From positions 62,001-126,000 of the forward strand of contig NZ_LNSA01000006.1 in the NCBI RefSeq assembly GCF_001468465.1: a DNA stretch of 64,000 bases. Reading direction: 5' to 3'. The stretch's first letter is position 1. Every line of letters starts with the position of its first letter. This stretch comes from Sphingopyxis sp. H115. Its GTDB lineage: Bacteria; Pseudomonadota; Alphaproteobacteria; Sphingomonadales; Sphingomonadaceae. The position numbers and the translations under genes are program-made. The notes beneath the pieces are model-generated. The model did not search any database. It was given only the letters and a program-made list of their open reading frames with translations, and had not been told where the DNA came from. Positions 26,593-35,683 of the stretch are shown here, in pieces.

Positions 26593-27408
26593 TCACAAGG
26601 AGAAACCCTCGCCGAGGTAGAGGCGGCGCACCTCGGGATCGGCGACGAGTTCGGCCGGGGAGCCGGCAAGCAGCACCTTGCCGTCGTAGATGATGCAGGC
26701 GCGGTCGACGAGGTCGAGCGTCTCGCGCACATTATGGTCGGTGATGAGGACGCCGATGCCGCGCGTCTTCAGATCGGCGACCAAGTCGCGGATGTCGCTG
26801 ATCGATAAGGGGTCGATGCCCGCAAAGGGCTCGTCGAGCAGGATGATCGACGGGTTGGCGGCCAGCGCGCGCGCGATTTCGGCGCGGCGGCGTTCGCCGC
26901 CCGACAGCGCCATCGCCGCGGCGTCGCGCAGCCGCGTGAGGCCGAATTCGTCGAGCAGCTCCTCGAGCCGGCGTTCGCGCGCGATTTTGTCGGGCTCGGC
27001 GAGTTCGAGCACCGCCTCGATATTCTGCGCGACTGTCATGCCGCGAAAGATCGAGGTTTCTTGCGGCAGATAGCCGAGACCGAGGATCGAGCGGCGGTAC
27101 ATCGGCAGCGCGGTGATGTCGGCGCCGTCGAGCATGATGCGCCCGGCGTCGGGCTTCACCAGTCCCATGATCGAATAGAAGCAGGTGGTCTTGCCCGCGC
27201 CGTTCGGGCCGAGCAGGCCCACGACCTCGCCCTTGCCAACCGACAGCGACACGTCCGACAGCACGACGCGCTTGTCATAGCTTTTGGCGATCGAGATGAC
27301 CGCGAGCCCGTTGCCCGCCGCCGCGTCCTCGCGGACGTGCGCGCGGTGCTCGGCGACGCCATGGTCGCCCTCGGTCAGCGTGCCAGCGATGGATTCGTCG
27401 TCGGTCAT
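26593..27408 (-). CDS. lptB: LPS export ABC transporter ATPase LptB
   Basis: 271 residues; powers lipopolysaccharide extraction from the inner membrane with LptFG. Walker A GPNGAGKT (67-74), signature LSGGERRR, Walker B IILLDEPFAGID, H-loop TDHNVRE. An extra N-terminal stretch of about 35 residues precedes the ABC fold, so a later start is possible. The usual upstream neighbours lptC and lptA are absent; a phosphohexomutase gene lies there instead. Confidence 0.93.
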   Translation of the reverse strand: MTDDESIAGTLTEGDHGVAEHRAHVREDAAAGNGLAVISIAKSYDKRVVLSDVSLSVGKGEVVGLLGPNGAGKTTCFYSIMGLVKPDAGRIMLDGADITALPMYRRSILGLGYLPQETSIFRGMTVAQNIEAVLELAEPDKIARERRLEELLDEFGLTRLRDAAAMALSGGERRRAEIARALAANPSIILLDEPFAGIDPLSISDIRDLVADLKTRGIGVLITDHNVRETLDLVDRACIIYDGKVLLAGSPAELVADPEVRRLYLGEGFSL

Positions 27409-27526
27409 AAATCGATCGGTTCCGTTTCTATCCCCCGCGCGGCGTTACCCCAGCGACGCGGCGAAGGTCAATCTGGCAAGATTTTTGCAGGGCGCTTTAA
27501 ACCCCTCTTTCGAAGAGGCGGGACTG

Positions 27527-28909
27527 CTAATGTCCCACGCTCTCGCCCCGCACGATCCCCGACAGCGCGAGTTGTTCGTCGATCGCCGCGAGCAGCCGCG
27601 CCAGCGCTGCCTCGTCCTTCGCCTCGGCGCGCGCGACAAGCACGTCCTGCGTGTTCGACGCGCGAAGCAGCCACCAGCCGTCGTCGGTCAGCACGCGCGC
27701 GCCATCGGTGCGGTCGACCTCGGCCCCCGCAGCGGCGATCCGCTCCAGGACCTCATCCACAATGGCGAATTTGCGGCTCTCGTCGACCTGGAAGCGCAGT
27801 TCGGGCGTGTTGACCATCGGCGCCATGCCGCCGCGCAGCTCGGTGACGCTCTGCCCCAGCTTCGTCGCCGCCTCGATCAGCCGCAGCGCGGCATAGGGCG
27901 CGTCGTCATAACCGTAATAACGGTCGGCGAAAAAGATATGCCCGCTCATCTCGCCCGCCAGCGGGCTCCCGCTTTCCTTCATCTTCGCCTTGATCAGGCT
28001 GTGACCGGTTTTCCACATCAGGGGTTTGCCGCCAAGTTCGGCGACGCGGTCGAACAGCGCCTGGCTCGCCTTCACGTCAGCGATGACGGTCGCGCCCGGC
28101 GCATCTTTCAGCACCGCGGCGGCATAGATTTGCAGCAGCTGGTCGCCCCAGATCACCCGGCCTTCGCCGTCGATCGCGCCGATCCGGTCGCCGTCTCCAT
28201 CGAAAGCGACGCCGAAATCGAGGCTCTTCTCGGCGACCAGCTTGCGGAGATCGGCAAGGTTCTTCTCGTCGGTGGGATCGGGATGGTGGTTCGGGAAATG
28301 GCCGTCGATGTCGGTGAAAAGAAGATGATGCTCGCCAGGAAGGCGCGCGGTCAGTTTCTCGATGACGGTCCCGGCGGCACCGTTGCCGGCGTCCCAGCCG
28401 ATACGGAAGGCGCCGCCGGCGAAACCTTCGACGAGGCGGTCGACATAGGCGTCGATGATATCGATGCTTTCAGCCGCGCCGTCACCGGCGTCCCAGTCCC
28501 CGGCGGCGGCCATTTCGCCGATCGCCAGAATATCGGCGCCGAAGAAGGGACGCCCCTGAAACACCATCTTGAAACCATTATAGTCGGGGGGATTGTGGCT
28601 GCCGGTTATCTGTATGCCGCCGTCCACTTGCTCCGTTGACGCGGCGTAATAGAGCATCGGTGTCGGTCCGAGCCCGACGTTCAGCGCGTCGATCCCTGCC
28701 TCGTTGATCCCGCGGATCAGCGCCTCCGCGAGCATGGGCGACGACAGCCGCCCGTCGTAACCCACGGCAACGCACTTGCCGCCGGCTCGGCCGATCATCG
28801 TCGCAAAGCTGCGGCCGATGGCATAGGCGTCGGCATCGGACAGCGTATCGCCGACGATACCGCGAATGTCATATTCGCGAAGCACCGTCGGATGGAAATC
28901 ATGCGTCAT
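27527..28909 (-). CDS. Phosphomannomutase/phosphoglucomutase (AlgC/ManB type)
   Basis: 460 residues, four-domain alpha-D-phosphohexomutase. Phosphoserine S104 in [12 protein letters not shown], metal loop DGDGDR, sugar loop GEMSGH and phosphate-binding RASNT are present. It interconverts hexose 1- and 6-phosphates for surface polysaccharide and LPS precursors, which fits the nearby lptB. Single gene; mipZ ends upstream of it on the same strand. Confidence 0.92.
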   Translation of the reverse strand: MTHDFHPTVLREYDIRGIVGDTLSDADAYAIGRSFATMIGRAGGKCVAVGYDGRLSSPMLAEALIRGINEAGIDALNVGLGPTPMLYYAASTEQVDGGIQITGSHNPPDYNGFKMVFQGRPFFGADILAIGEMAAAGDWDAGDGAAESIDIIDAYVDRLVEGFAGGAFRIGWDAGNGAAGTVIEKLTARLPGEHHLLFTDIDGHFPNHHPDPTDEKNLADLRKLVAEKSLDFGVAFDGDGDRIGAIDGEGRVIWGDQLLQIYAAAVLKDAPGATVIADVKASQALFDRVAELGGKPLMWKTGHSLIKAKMKESGSPLAGEMSGHIFFADRYYGYDDAPYAALRLIEAATKLGQSVTELRGGMAPMVNTPELRFQVDESRKFAIVDEVLERIAAAGAEVDRTDGARVLTDDGWWLLRASNTQDVLVARAEAKDEAALARLLAAIDEQLALSGIVRGESVGH

Positions 28910-28939
28910 TGTTGATCCTCCTGGGGGGAGAGAGCGAGG

Positions 28940-29749
28940 TCAGGCGACCGCGAACAGGTCGCCGTCGGGGTGGAGTCGCTCGCGCGCCGGCAGGTTGAGC
29001 CCGGCCATCGCCTCACGCAATTCCTGCCGCGCAACGACATGACCGATGCCCATGCCGCCAAGATGCGCCTTGTCGAGCAGCGTAAGGCCGGCCGGAAAAA
29101 GTTCGCGATAGATGACGCGTTCGCCGAGCCCCGGGATGACGCGAAAGCCGACGCGGCGCGACAATTGGGTCAGCGCTTCGCCGACGCGGCGCATATTGTG
29201 CGCGTCGACATGCTGAAGGCGGTTGCGCAAGATAATCCAGTCGATCGTCCGGCCGTCGGTCTTGGCGCGCGTCTTGCGCGTGTCCCAGATGAGTTCGGAA
29301 TAGAAACTGGGGCGGACGACCTGGAATGTTTCGGGGTCGACCTGTCCGATCAGGTCGAAATCGATGAAACTGTCGTTGATCGGCGTCACCAGCGTGTCGG
29401 CGCTGGTCGCGAGGTGGCGCGCAAAGACGTCGTCGCGGCCGGGCGTATCGGCGATCAAATAGTCGGCATCCTCGGCCAACCGCGCGACCTGTTCGTCGAG
29501 TTCGTCGATCGTCGATCCTTCGAACACTTCGAAGCGCGGAGTCGGCAGCGCGATCTCGCGGCGCTTCGCGGTATTCTCGCGATTTTCCAGATAGCGGTGG
29601 AAGGTGCGCTGGCGCGGGTCGAGGTCGATCCCCGCAACGCGCCACCCCTGGCTCGCCAGGGCCACAGCGAAGTGCACAGCACAGGTCGATTTCCCCGTCC
29701 CCCCTTTTTCATTGGCAAAGATGATGCGGTGCGGTGCGGGGGTCGTCAT
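28940..29749 (-). CDS. mipZ: MipZ-like division-plane positioning ATPase (ParA family)
   Basis: 269 residues. Deviant Walker A KGGTGKST (15-22), switch II ADTPGRDD and a ParA-like fold. The alphaproteobacterial MipZ features NEKGGTGKSTCAVH and GIDLDPRQRTFHRYLENR are clear. MipZ forms gradients from ParB-bound poles and inhibits FtsZ, placing the septum at mid-cell. Divergent from panC. Confidence 0.92.
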   Translation of the reverse strand: MTTPAPHRIIFANEKGGTGKSTCAVHFAVALASQGWRVAGIDLDPRQRTFHRYLENRENTAKRREIALPTPRFEVFEGSTIDELDEQVARLAEDADYLIADTPGRDDVFARHLATSADTLVTPINDSFIDFDLIGQVDPETFQVVRPSFYSELIWDTRKTRAKTDGRTIDWIILRNRLQHVDAHNMRRVGEALTQLSRRVGFRVIPGLGERVIYRELFPAGLTLLDKAHLGGMGIGHVVARQELREAMAGLNLPARERLHPDGDLFAVA

Positions 29750-29835
29750 GAGCGTTGCGATTTTCCTGTTGGCGCGGCATGGGCGGCCGGCGCGCGAAAT
29801 GATATAGTCGCGCCAATATCGGAGGGCGACCGGGC

Positions 29836-30678
29836 GTGCAAATCATCCGTGACATCGCGATGCTGCACCGTGCCGTTACGGCACTGAAGCAGGGGGGCAA
29901 GAGCGTCGCACTGGTGCCGACGATGGGGGCGCTGCACGACGGCCACCTCTCGCTCGTCCACATGGCGAAGCGCGTCGCCGACCAGGTGATCGTGTCGATT
30001 TTCGTCAATCCGACGCAATTCGGCCCCAACGAGGATTTCGCCGCCTATCCGCGCGACGAGGCGCGCGACGCGGCGCTGCTGGCGCAGGAGGCGGTCAGCG
30101 TGGTCTGGGCGCCCGATGTCGGCACCATGTATCCCGGCGGCCACAGCACGCATATCGAGGTCGCCGAACTCGGCGCCGATTATTGCGGCGCGGCGCGGCC
30201 CGGTCATTTCGACGGCGTCGCGACCGTCGTCGCGAAACTGTTCAACCAGGTTCGCCCCGATGTCGCGATCTTCGGCGAAAAGGATTGGCAGCAGCTTGCC
30301 ATCATCCGCCGCATGGCGCGCGACCTCGATTTCGCGATCGACATTTTGGGCGCGCCGATCGCGCGCGATGTCGATGGCCTCGCGCTGTCGTCGCGCAACG
30401 CCTATCTGTCGGCCGAACAGCGCCGCGCGGCAACCGCCCTTCCCGACGCATTGAAGGCGGCGGCAAAAGCCATCGCGGCGGGCGGCGATATCGGCGAGAC
30501 GCTGGCGGCGGCCGAGGCGGCGATCGTCCAGGGCGGCTTCGACAGTGTCGATTATGTCGCGCTCGCCGACGCCGACAGCCTCGAAAGGCTGGCCGATTTT
30601 CGCGCCCCCGCGCGCTTGCTGGCGGCGGCGCGGATCGGAAAAACGCGGCTGATCGATAATTACCCGGTCGGTCGTTAA
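29836..30678 (+). CDS. panC: Pantothenate synthetase (PanC)
   Basis: 280 residues; condenses pantoate with beta-alanine using ATP. Signature VPTMGALHDGHLSLV (HxGH nucleotide motif), FVNPTQFGPNEDF, FGEKDWQQL and LSSRNAYL. GTG start with GGAGGG about 9 bases upstream. panB and panD are not in the window. Confidence 0.96.
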   Translation: MQIIRDIAMLHRAVTALKQGGKSVALVPTMGALHDGHLSLVHMAKRVADQVIVSIFVNPTQFGPNEDFAAYPRDEARDAALLAQEAVSVVWAPDVGTMYPGGHSTHIEVAELGADYCGAARPGHFDGVATVVAKLFNQVRPDVAIFGEKDWQQLAIIRRMARDLDFAIDILGAPIARDVDGLALSSRNAYLSAEQRRAATALPDALKAAAKAIAAGGDIGETLAAAEAAIVQGGFDSVDYVALADADSLERLADFRAPARLLAAARIGKTRLIDNYPVGR

Positions 30679-30738
30679 CGCCAGAAACCCATGATTTCTG
30701 GGGATTCCGGTCAGTATCCACAAAAAATCGGATCATCG

Positions 30739-30753
30739 TTAACGCTTTGTTGA
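30739..30753. promoter_or_regulatory. CtrA-like box upstream of the Sel1-repeat gene
   Basis: TTAA - CGCTTTG - TTGA matches the TTAA-N7-TTAA CtrA consensus with one mismatch. It lies 61 bp before the Sel1 gene start. CtrA-class cell-cycle control exists in this bacterial order, and mipZ and divK are nearby, but this is one weak motif. Confidence 0.35.
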
Positions 30754-30814
30754 CCATAAGCCGCAAATTTGGGGCCCGAGGTCTCCATGTGGGGTGGAGG
30801 CAAAGGGGGTTATC

Positions 30815-31129
30815 ATGGCTAACAGTCTGAAGTCTGCCCAATATCTGATCGAAAGCCGTCTGCTCGATGCGGCGCGCGGCGACGCCAATGCCTATTTCGA
30901 TCTGGGTATCGCATTTTCTACCGGGACCGGCGGTGTCGACGTCGACCTGATCCAGGCGCATAAATGGTTCAATCTCGCGGCGCTCGGCGGCAACAAGGAA
31001 GGCCAGCAATGCCGCGCCGACCTGTCCGACGAGATGACCCGCGACGAAATCGCCGAAGCGCAGCGCCAGGCACGCGCCTGGCTCGACGAGACGGCCCGCC
31101 GTCCGGCCGCCCGCCGCTTCGCCGCCTGA
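30815..31129 (+). CDS. Small Sel1-like repeat protein
   Basis: 104 residues with one or two TPR-like Sel1 units (ANAYFDLGIAFSTGTGGVDVD then AHKWFNLAALGG). Ends in an Arg/Ala-rich tail. No signal peptide. A GGGGG ribosome site precedes the ATG. Sel1 proteins are protein-binding adaptors; partner unknown. Followed by a repeat-like gap. Confidence 0.78.
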   Translation: MANSLKSAQYLIESRLLDAARGDANAYFDLGIAFSTGTGGVDVDLIQAHKWFNLAALGGNKEGQQCRADLSDEMTRDEIAEAQRQARAWLDETARRPAARRFAA

Positions 31130-31149
31130 TACAATGCCTTCTTCCCGTT

Positions 31150-31266
31150 TGTGTCGAGCGTAGCCGAGACGCTATTGGGACGCCCGGTGTTTGGCCTGTC
31201 CCGACTTCCACCAAGGGCGGAAGTTTATCCCGAGCGCCCGCCAAGGCAGCCAAGGAGCTCGACACA
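31150..31266. repeat. Intergenic element bounded by a 10-bp inverted repeat
   Basis: TGTGTCGAGC at one end and GCTCGACACA at the other are perfect complements, enclosing smaller complementary pairs such as ACTTCC/GGAAGT. The GTCGAGC-type termini look like the dispersed repeats of sphingomonad genomes (recollection, not checked). It fills the space between the convergent Sel1 and GNAT genes. Confidence 0.5.
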
Positions 31267-31286
31267 GATGGGAATTTAAGGGCGGC

Positions 31287-32438
31287 TCAGCCCTGACGCT
31301 TGAAGGGCGTATGCCCTTCAAGCCACTCCATTTCGACTTCTTCGGCCTGCCGTTCCCGCTCCAGGTAATCGGCAACCGCGCGGCGAAAGCCCGGATCGGC
31401 GATGAAATGTGCCGACCAGGTCGCCACCGGGCCGTAACCGCGCGCAAGCTTGTGCCCGCCCTGTGCGCCCGCCTCGACGCGCGCCAACCCGCGTTCGATC
31501 GCTATGTCGATCGCGCGGTAATAGCAAAGCTCGAAATGCAGGTAGGGGATTTCGGCGAGGCATCCCCAATAGCGGCCATAGAGCGTGTCGGCGCCAAGGA
31601 AATGCAGCGCCCCCGCGACCGGCCGCTCGTCGCCGTCATAGGCGATGAGCAGGATGATCCGGTCGGCCATCGCCGTGCCCATCAGGTCGAACGCTTCGCG
31701 CGTCAGATAGGGATGCCCCCATTTGCGCGCGCCCGTGTCCTGATAGAAGAGCCACATCGCATCCCAATGTTCGGGCCGGATCGCATCGCCCGTCAGTTCC
31801 TCGACCCGCAAGCCTTCGACCGCACGCAGCCGTTCCTTGCGCAACTGCTTACGCTTTTGCGAATTCAGCGTCGCAAGGAAATCGTCGAAACTGCGATAGC
31901 CCTTGTTCGCGAAGTGAAACTGGATGTCGCGGCGAACGAGCCAGCCCGCTTCCTCGAACAGCGGCATCTGGTCGGGCGCGACGAAGGTCGCATGCGCCGA
32001 CGACAGCTGGTTCTGACGGACCACCGCTTCGGCCGCGCGCAGCAGCAACAGCGCTTCGTCCCGGCCCTTCGCCAGCAAGCGCGGCCCCGGCACCGGGGTG
32101 AAGGGCGCGGCGATCTGAAGCTTCGGATAATAGTCACCGCCCGCGCGCGCCCAGGCATCGGCCCAGGCGTGGTCGAAGACATATTCGCCCTGGCTGTGCG
32201 ACTTGAGATAGGCCGGCGCGGCGGCGACAAGCGTCCCGTCCGCATCCTCGATCATCAGCGGTGCCGCCTGCCAGCCGGTGCCCGGCCCGACACTGCCCGA
32301 ATCTTCGAGCAGCGACAGGAAGGCGTGACCCACGAACGGATTGCCACCGTCGTGCAGGCTGTCCCAAGCCGCCGCGTCGATCGCCGCGACGCCGCTACCG
32401 AGCGATATCGTGCGCGCCGGCGGGTCCGCCTCGGCCAT
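31287..32438 (-). CDS. GNAT-superfamily acyltransferase (FemAB-like, COG3146)
   Basis: 383 residues matching a widespread proteobacterial family related to FemAB/GNAT transferases: GNPFVGHAFLSLLEDSGS near the N-terminus and a C-terminal half with GARKWGHPYLTREAF and GAQGGHKLARGYGP. Substrate unknown. Last gene of a four-gene operon, starting 3 bp after ridA. Confidence 0.85.
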   Translation of the reverse strand: MAEADPPARTISLGSGVAAIDAAAWDSLHDGGNPFVGHAFLSLLEDSGSVGPGTGWQAAPLMIEDADGTLVAAAPAYLKSHSQGEYVFDHAWADAWARAGGDYYPKLQIAAPFTPVPGPRLLAKGRDEALLLLRAAEAVVRQNQLSSAHATFVAPDQMPLFEEAGWLVRRDIQFHFANKGYRSFDDFLATLNSQKRKQLRKERLRAVEGLRVEELTGDAIRPEHWDAMWLFYQDTGARKWGHPYLTREAFDLMGTAMADRIILLIAYDGDERPVAGALHFLGADTLYGRYWGCLAEIPYLHFELCYYRAIDIAIERGLARVEAGAQGGHKLARGYGPVATWSAHFIADPGFRRAVADYLERERQAEEVEMEWLEGHTPFKRQG

Positions 32439-32441
32439 GGC

Positions 32442-32906
32442 TTAAGCCGGGCGCACCGCGACGATCGCGTCGGCCTCGACCGCCGCGCCAAGCGGCAGCA
32501 CTGCGACCCCGACCGCGGCCCGCGCGTGGCGCCCCGCCTCGCCGAACAGCGTTTCGAACAATTCGGACGCCCCGTTGGCGACCTTTGCCTGATCGGTGAA
32601 GCCGGGATCGCTGTTGACGAACACGCCCAGTTTGACGACGCGTTCGACGCGCGACCAGTCGCCGCCCAAGGCCTGCCCGATCTGCGCGACGAGCATCAGC
32701 GCAACGCGCTGCGCCGCATCCTGTCCGCCCGCGACGTCCATATCGTCGCCGAGACGACCGGTGACGACCTGCCCGTCGCGAAAGGGCAGTTGACCGCTGA
32801 CATAAAGCATCCCGCCCTGCTCGACGACGGGCACATAGGCCGCGACCGGCGCGGCGGGCTTGGGGAGGTCAAGGCCGAGTTCGGCGATCTTGGCGGCGAT
32901 ATCCAT
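32442..32906 (-). CDS. RidA-family enamine/imine deaminase
   Basis: 154 residues of the YjgF/YER057c/UK114 fold, of the longer COG0251 subgroup that starts with an AKIAELGLDLP helix. It contains YVSGQLPFRDG and a late AVGVAVLPLGAAVEADAIVAV segment. RidA proteins hydrolyse reactive enamines from PLP enzymes. The invariant Arg of classic RidA is not obvious here, so activity may differ. The start was set at the ATG giving family length. Confidence 0.85.
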   Translation of the reverse strand: MDIAAKIAELGLDLPKPAAPVAAYVPVVEQGGMLYVSGQLPFRDGQVVTGRLGDDMDVAGGQDAAQRVALMLVAQIGQALGGDWSRVERVVKLGVFVNSDPGFTDQAKVANGASELFETLFGEAGRHARAAVGVAVLPLGAAVEADAIVAVRPA

Positions 32907-32919
32907 GGGGAATCCTTTT

Positions 32920-33561
32920 CTAGGCCGGCTCGGGGGCCGGGGCGGGAATATTTTCGGCAAGGCGCGCCAATATCCAGCGCTGCGCCGCTTTCCAATCGTC
33001 GATTCGCGCATGGGCATGTTTCGACGGCGCGATCTTGCCCGCTATGGCGGGCTCGCCGACAAGATGCAGCCGCCATACGTCGGGCGCCGCCTGCGCGACC
33101 GATTGGTGATGACCAGCCAAGTCGTCGATGAAGACGGCGACCGATGGCCGATATTCGTCGATCAGGCGGCGCACCGGCTCGCCCTTGCCGCCGCGGCTGC
33201 CGATGACCGGCGCGTGGAAATCATGGAGCGCCAGTTGGTCGATCCGCGCCTGCTGATGTTCGGGGCCGACATTGGTCAGGACGACGATATCGGCCTCGGC
33301 GCCGATTGCCGCCATCGCCGTCAAAGCACCCATGATCGGATATTGCCGCGTCATTTCGGTGCGGAAGAAACCGTCGAGCAGCGGCCAGACCTCGGCCGCC
33401 TCCAACGGTGTGCCGCATTCCTTCCGCTTCAGCGCGTTGGCGAAACTCGCGTCCTCGATGCGGAAGATCACGCCATGTTCGGTGTCGACCCATTCGGCGA
33501 AGGGCACGACCATGTGCATCAGCACCTCGTCGCAATCGGTGATGACGAGGGGGCGGTTCAT
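32920..33561 (-). CDS. HAD-like hydrolase
   Basis: 213 residues. Motif I VITDCDEVL (DxDxxL), motif II VLTNVG, Lys in GGKGEP and motif IV VFIDDLAGHH. The start overlaps the DUF3572 stop (ATGA). Likely phosphatase of unknown substrate. Confidence 0.78.
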   Translation of the reverse strand: MNRPLVITDCDEVLMHMVVPFAEWVDTEHGVIFRIEDASFANALKRKECGTPLEAAEVWPLLDGFFRTEMTRQYPIMGALTAMAAIGAEADIVVLTNVGPEHQQARIDQLALHDFHAPVIGSRGGKGEPVRRLIDEYRPSVAVFIDDLAGHHQSVAQAAPDVWRLHLVGEPAIAGKIAPSKHAHARIDDWKAAQRWILARLAENIPAPAPEPA

Positions 33562-33821
33562 GCATGTGTTCCTTCGAGTCTCTGGGCGGCCGCGGCGATG
33601 CCGGCAGGCGGCACCTGCAACGCGTCGGCGCAGGCGACAAGGTCGTTTTCGTGGGCGGTGAGGAAAGCGAGGATCGCAGCGAGCGTCGCCCGCTCGCCGA
33701 GCGACGCGCGCAATTCGTCGGGCGCGAGCCCGGTGAGCCCCAGCAACCGCTCGGCGCGCGGTTCGTCGCTCAAAATCCAGCCGAGCGCGTTAAGCGCCAG
33801 CGCGGCATCATCCTCAAGCAA
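33558..33821 (-). CDS. DUF3572-family small protein
   Basis: 87 residues, mostly helical (EDDAALALNALGWILSDE...AERLLGLTGLAPDELR), matching the DUF3572 family of alphaproteobacteria; function unknown. A TTG start with AAGGA 8 bases upstream gives the family length, whereas the longer open frame would run antisense into divK. First gene of the DUF3572-HAD-RidA-GNAT operon and divergent from divK. Confidence 0.8.
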   Translation of the reverse strand: MLEDDAALALNALGWILSDEPRAERLLGLTGLAPDELRASLGERATLAAILAFLTAHENDLVACADALQVPPAGIAAAAQRLEGTHA

Positions 33822-33908
33822 GCTAGAGTCCTTCGTCGCGATACAATTGTGTCGTACGGCCGATTCGCCTAAACGGGCCGCGTACGCAAGGTGGGGAACG
33901 GAACGCAC

Positions 33909-34271
33909 ATGGGCAAGACCATCCTGGTCGTCGAGGATAATGAACTCAACCTGCGTCTGTTCTGCGACCTGTTGAACGCCCATGGCTATAGCGCCCATCC
34001 GGTACGCGACGGGCGCGACGCGCTTGCGAAGGCGCGCGAAATCACGCCCGACCTGATCATCATGGATATCCAGTTGCCGCATGTGTCGGGGCTCGAACTG
34101 ATCGGCCAGATGAAAAACGACCTGGGCTTGCGCGCGGTGCCGATCATGGCGGTCACCGCCTATGCCGGCAAGGGCGACGAGGAACAGATCCGCGCCGCGG
34201 GCGCCGAAGCCTATGTGTCGAAGCCGATTTCGGTGATCAAATTTATCGAAAGCGTCGGCGCCTTCGCCTGA
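33909..34271 (+). CDS. divK: Single-domain response regulator DivK
   Basis: 120 residues, receiver domain only. Acidic pocket E9/D10, phospho-acceptor D53 (LIIMDIQLP), T/A switch VTAYAGKG and Lys in SKPIS. Closely DivK-like, the cell-fate regulator that acts through DivJ/PleC and DivL to tune CtrA. No pleD follows, unlike in Caulobacter. Ends at a terminator pair. Confidence 0.9.
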   Translation: MGKTILVVEDNELNLRLFCDLLNAHGYSAHPVRDGRDALAKAREITPDLIIMDIQLPHVSGLELIGQMKNDLGLRAVPIMAVTAYAGKGDEEQIRAAGAEAYVSKPISVIKFIESVGAFA

Positions 34272-34333
34272 ACGGGCGGGGCTGACGATGCCAGTCGCGC
34301 TTTCCCCGTCAACCGGACCGATCAGATGGGGTA

Positions 34334-34366
34334 CCCGGCCGCCCTAGGTGGGGACGGGCGGCCGGG
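34334..34366. other. Perfect 11-bp GC hairpin between convergent divK and flbD
   Basis: CCCGGCCGCCC - 11 bases - GGGCGGCCGGG. No T tract, but very stable; may help stop transcripts from both sides. Confidence 0.5.
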
Positions 34367-34372
34367 CGGTGC

Positions 34373-34396
34373 GGGGGCGGACCAGAGCCCCCTTTT
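34373..34396 (+). terminator. Rho-independent terminator of divK
   Basis: GGGGGC - 8 bases - GCCCCC followed by TTTT. Oriented for the + strand, about 100 bp beyond the divK stop. Confidence 0.6.
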
Positions 34397-34428
34397 CCAG
34401 CTCTCGCTGAAAACTCTATGCGCGGCCG

Positions 34429-35502
34429 TCAGGCGGCCTGCTGTTGAACGCCATATTTGCGCATCTTTTCGATCAGCGTCGTGCGCTTCAGCGTCAACAG
34501 GCGCGCGGCTTCCGAAATAATGCCGTCGGCCAGGTCGAGCGCGACGTGGATCTGTTCGAGTTCGATCGTTTCGATCTCGCGCTTGAGGTCGATCGGACGG
34601 CCCGGTGCCGGCGTTTTGCCGTGCGGGGCGGCCGACACGACCGGGGCGGCGGCGAAATCGTCCGCACTGGCGGGCACCGCGGCGGGGCTGCTGGGGACAG
34701 CCCGCCGCGGCGCCAGCGCTGCGGTGGGGTTCAAAAGCATGGCGACCTCGTCGATGCCGAGCGTTTCGCCGCCGTGGAGAACGCTGGCGCGCTCCACGAA
34801 ATTCCGGAGTTCGCGGATGTTGCCCGGCCAACCATGCTGCATCAGCAGCGTCATCGCGCCATCGTCGAAACGGCATTTGGCATCGGCGGGCATCTTGCGC
34901 TGAAAGTGACGGATCAGCGCGGGGATGTCCTCGACGCGGCTGGCGAGGCTGGGGACCTGCAACACAACCACGCCGAGCCGGAAGAAAAGGTCTTCGCGGA
35001 ATTTGCCGTCGGCGATCGCGGCGCCGAGATCCTGGTGCGTGGCCGAAATGACGCGGACGTCGACGGCCTTCACATCGCTGCTGCCGACACGGACGATCGT
35101 CCGGTCTTCGAGCACGCGGAGCAGTTTGACCTGCATGTCGAAGCGCATATCGCCGATTTCGTCGAGGAAGATCGTGCCGCCCTCGCTCGCTTCGAAATGG
35201 CCGATGCGACGGGCATGGGCGCCGGTGAAGCTGCCCTTTTCATGCCCGAACAATTCGGATTCGATGAGTTCGCCGGGGATCGCGCCGCAGTTGATGGCCG
35301 AAAAGGCCTTGCCGGCGCGGGCGCCCTCGTCGTGGATTGCTCGCGCTACCAGTTCCTTGCCCGAGCCCGACGGGCCGCAGAGCATGACCGAAGCGTTCGA
35401 TCGCGCCACGCGGCGGATCATCTCGCGCAATCGCACCGCTGCATCGCTGCTGCCGATGATCAGCGCTTCGAGCGCTGCGTTTTCATTCTGCCCCACAGTC
35501 AT
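34429..35502 (-). CDS. flbD: Sigma-54-dependent flagellar activator (FlbD/FleQ-like)
   Basis: About 357 residues: a very short N-terminus, then the AAA+ domain with Walker A GPSGSGKE (43-50), the sigma-54 contact loop as GSFTGA (90-95, Ser in place of the usual Ala), Walker B GGTIFLDEIGD, an Ala/Pro-rich linker and a C-terminal Fis-type HTH. No receiver domain is present, so activity is not set by phosphorylation. The ATG has GGAG upstream. Position beside motAB and the flg operon, plus near-consensus sigma-54 promoters there, makes it the probable class II flagellar activator. Confidence 0.88.
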   Translation of the reverse strand: MTVGQNENAALEALIIGSSDAAVRLREMIRRVARSNASVMLCGPSGSGKELVARAIHDEGARAGKAFSAINCGAIPGELIESELFGHEKGSFTGAHARRIGHFEASEGGTIFLDEIGDMRFDMQVKLLRVLEDRTIVRVGSSDVKAVDVRVISATHQDLGAAIADGKFREDLFFRLGVVVLQVPSLASRVEDIPALIRHFQRKMPADAKCRFDDGAMTLLMQHGWPGNIRELRNFVERASVLHGGETLGIDEVAMLLNPTAALAPRRAVPSSPAAVPASADDFAAAPVVSAAPHGKTPAPGRPIDLKREIETIELEQIHVALDLADGIISEAARLLTLKRTTLIEKMRKYGVQQQAA

Positions 35503-35683
35503 TTCGGTCTCCACCGCGCCCCCCGTTCGGCGCCTTTTCGATGAACCCGGAAATTGCCGAAACTGGTAAACAAAAACTTATCGCGACCGACCTAAGCCAT
35601 TCAAAATAAAAGGTTATTACCAAAGTGGAACTATTAGTGGCGCAATCCCGTCACCCACCATCCGATATGCCGCCAAATTGGCA

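Noticed and set aside
27500..27520. Hairpin CCTCTT-TCG-AAGAGG after the phosphohexomutase gene
   Set aside because: Short stem and no T tract on either strand; not enough for a terminator call.
31191..33131. 646-codon open frame on the + strand opposite GNAT, RidA and HAD genes
   Set aside because: Three well-supported genes occupy the other strand; the frame shows no domain.
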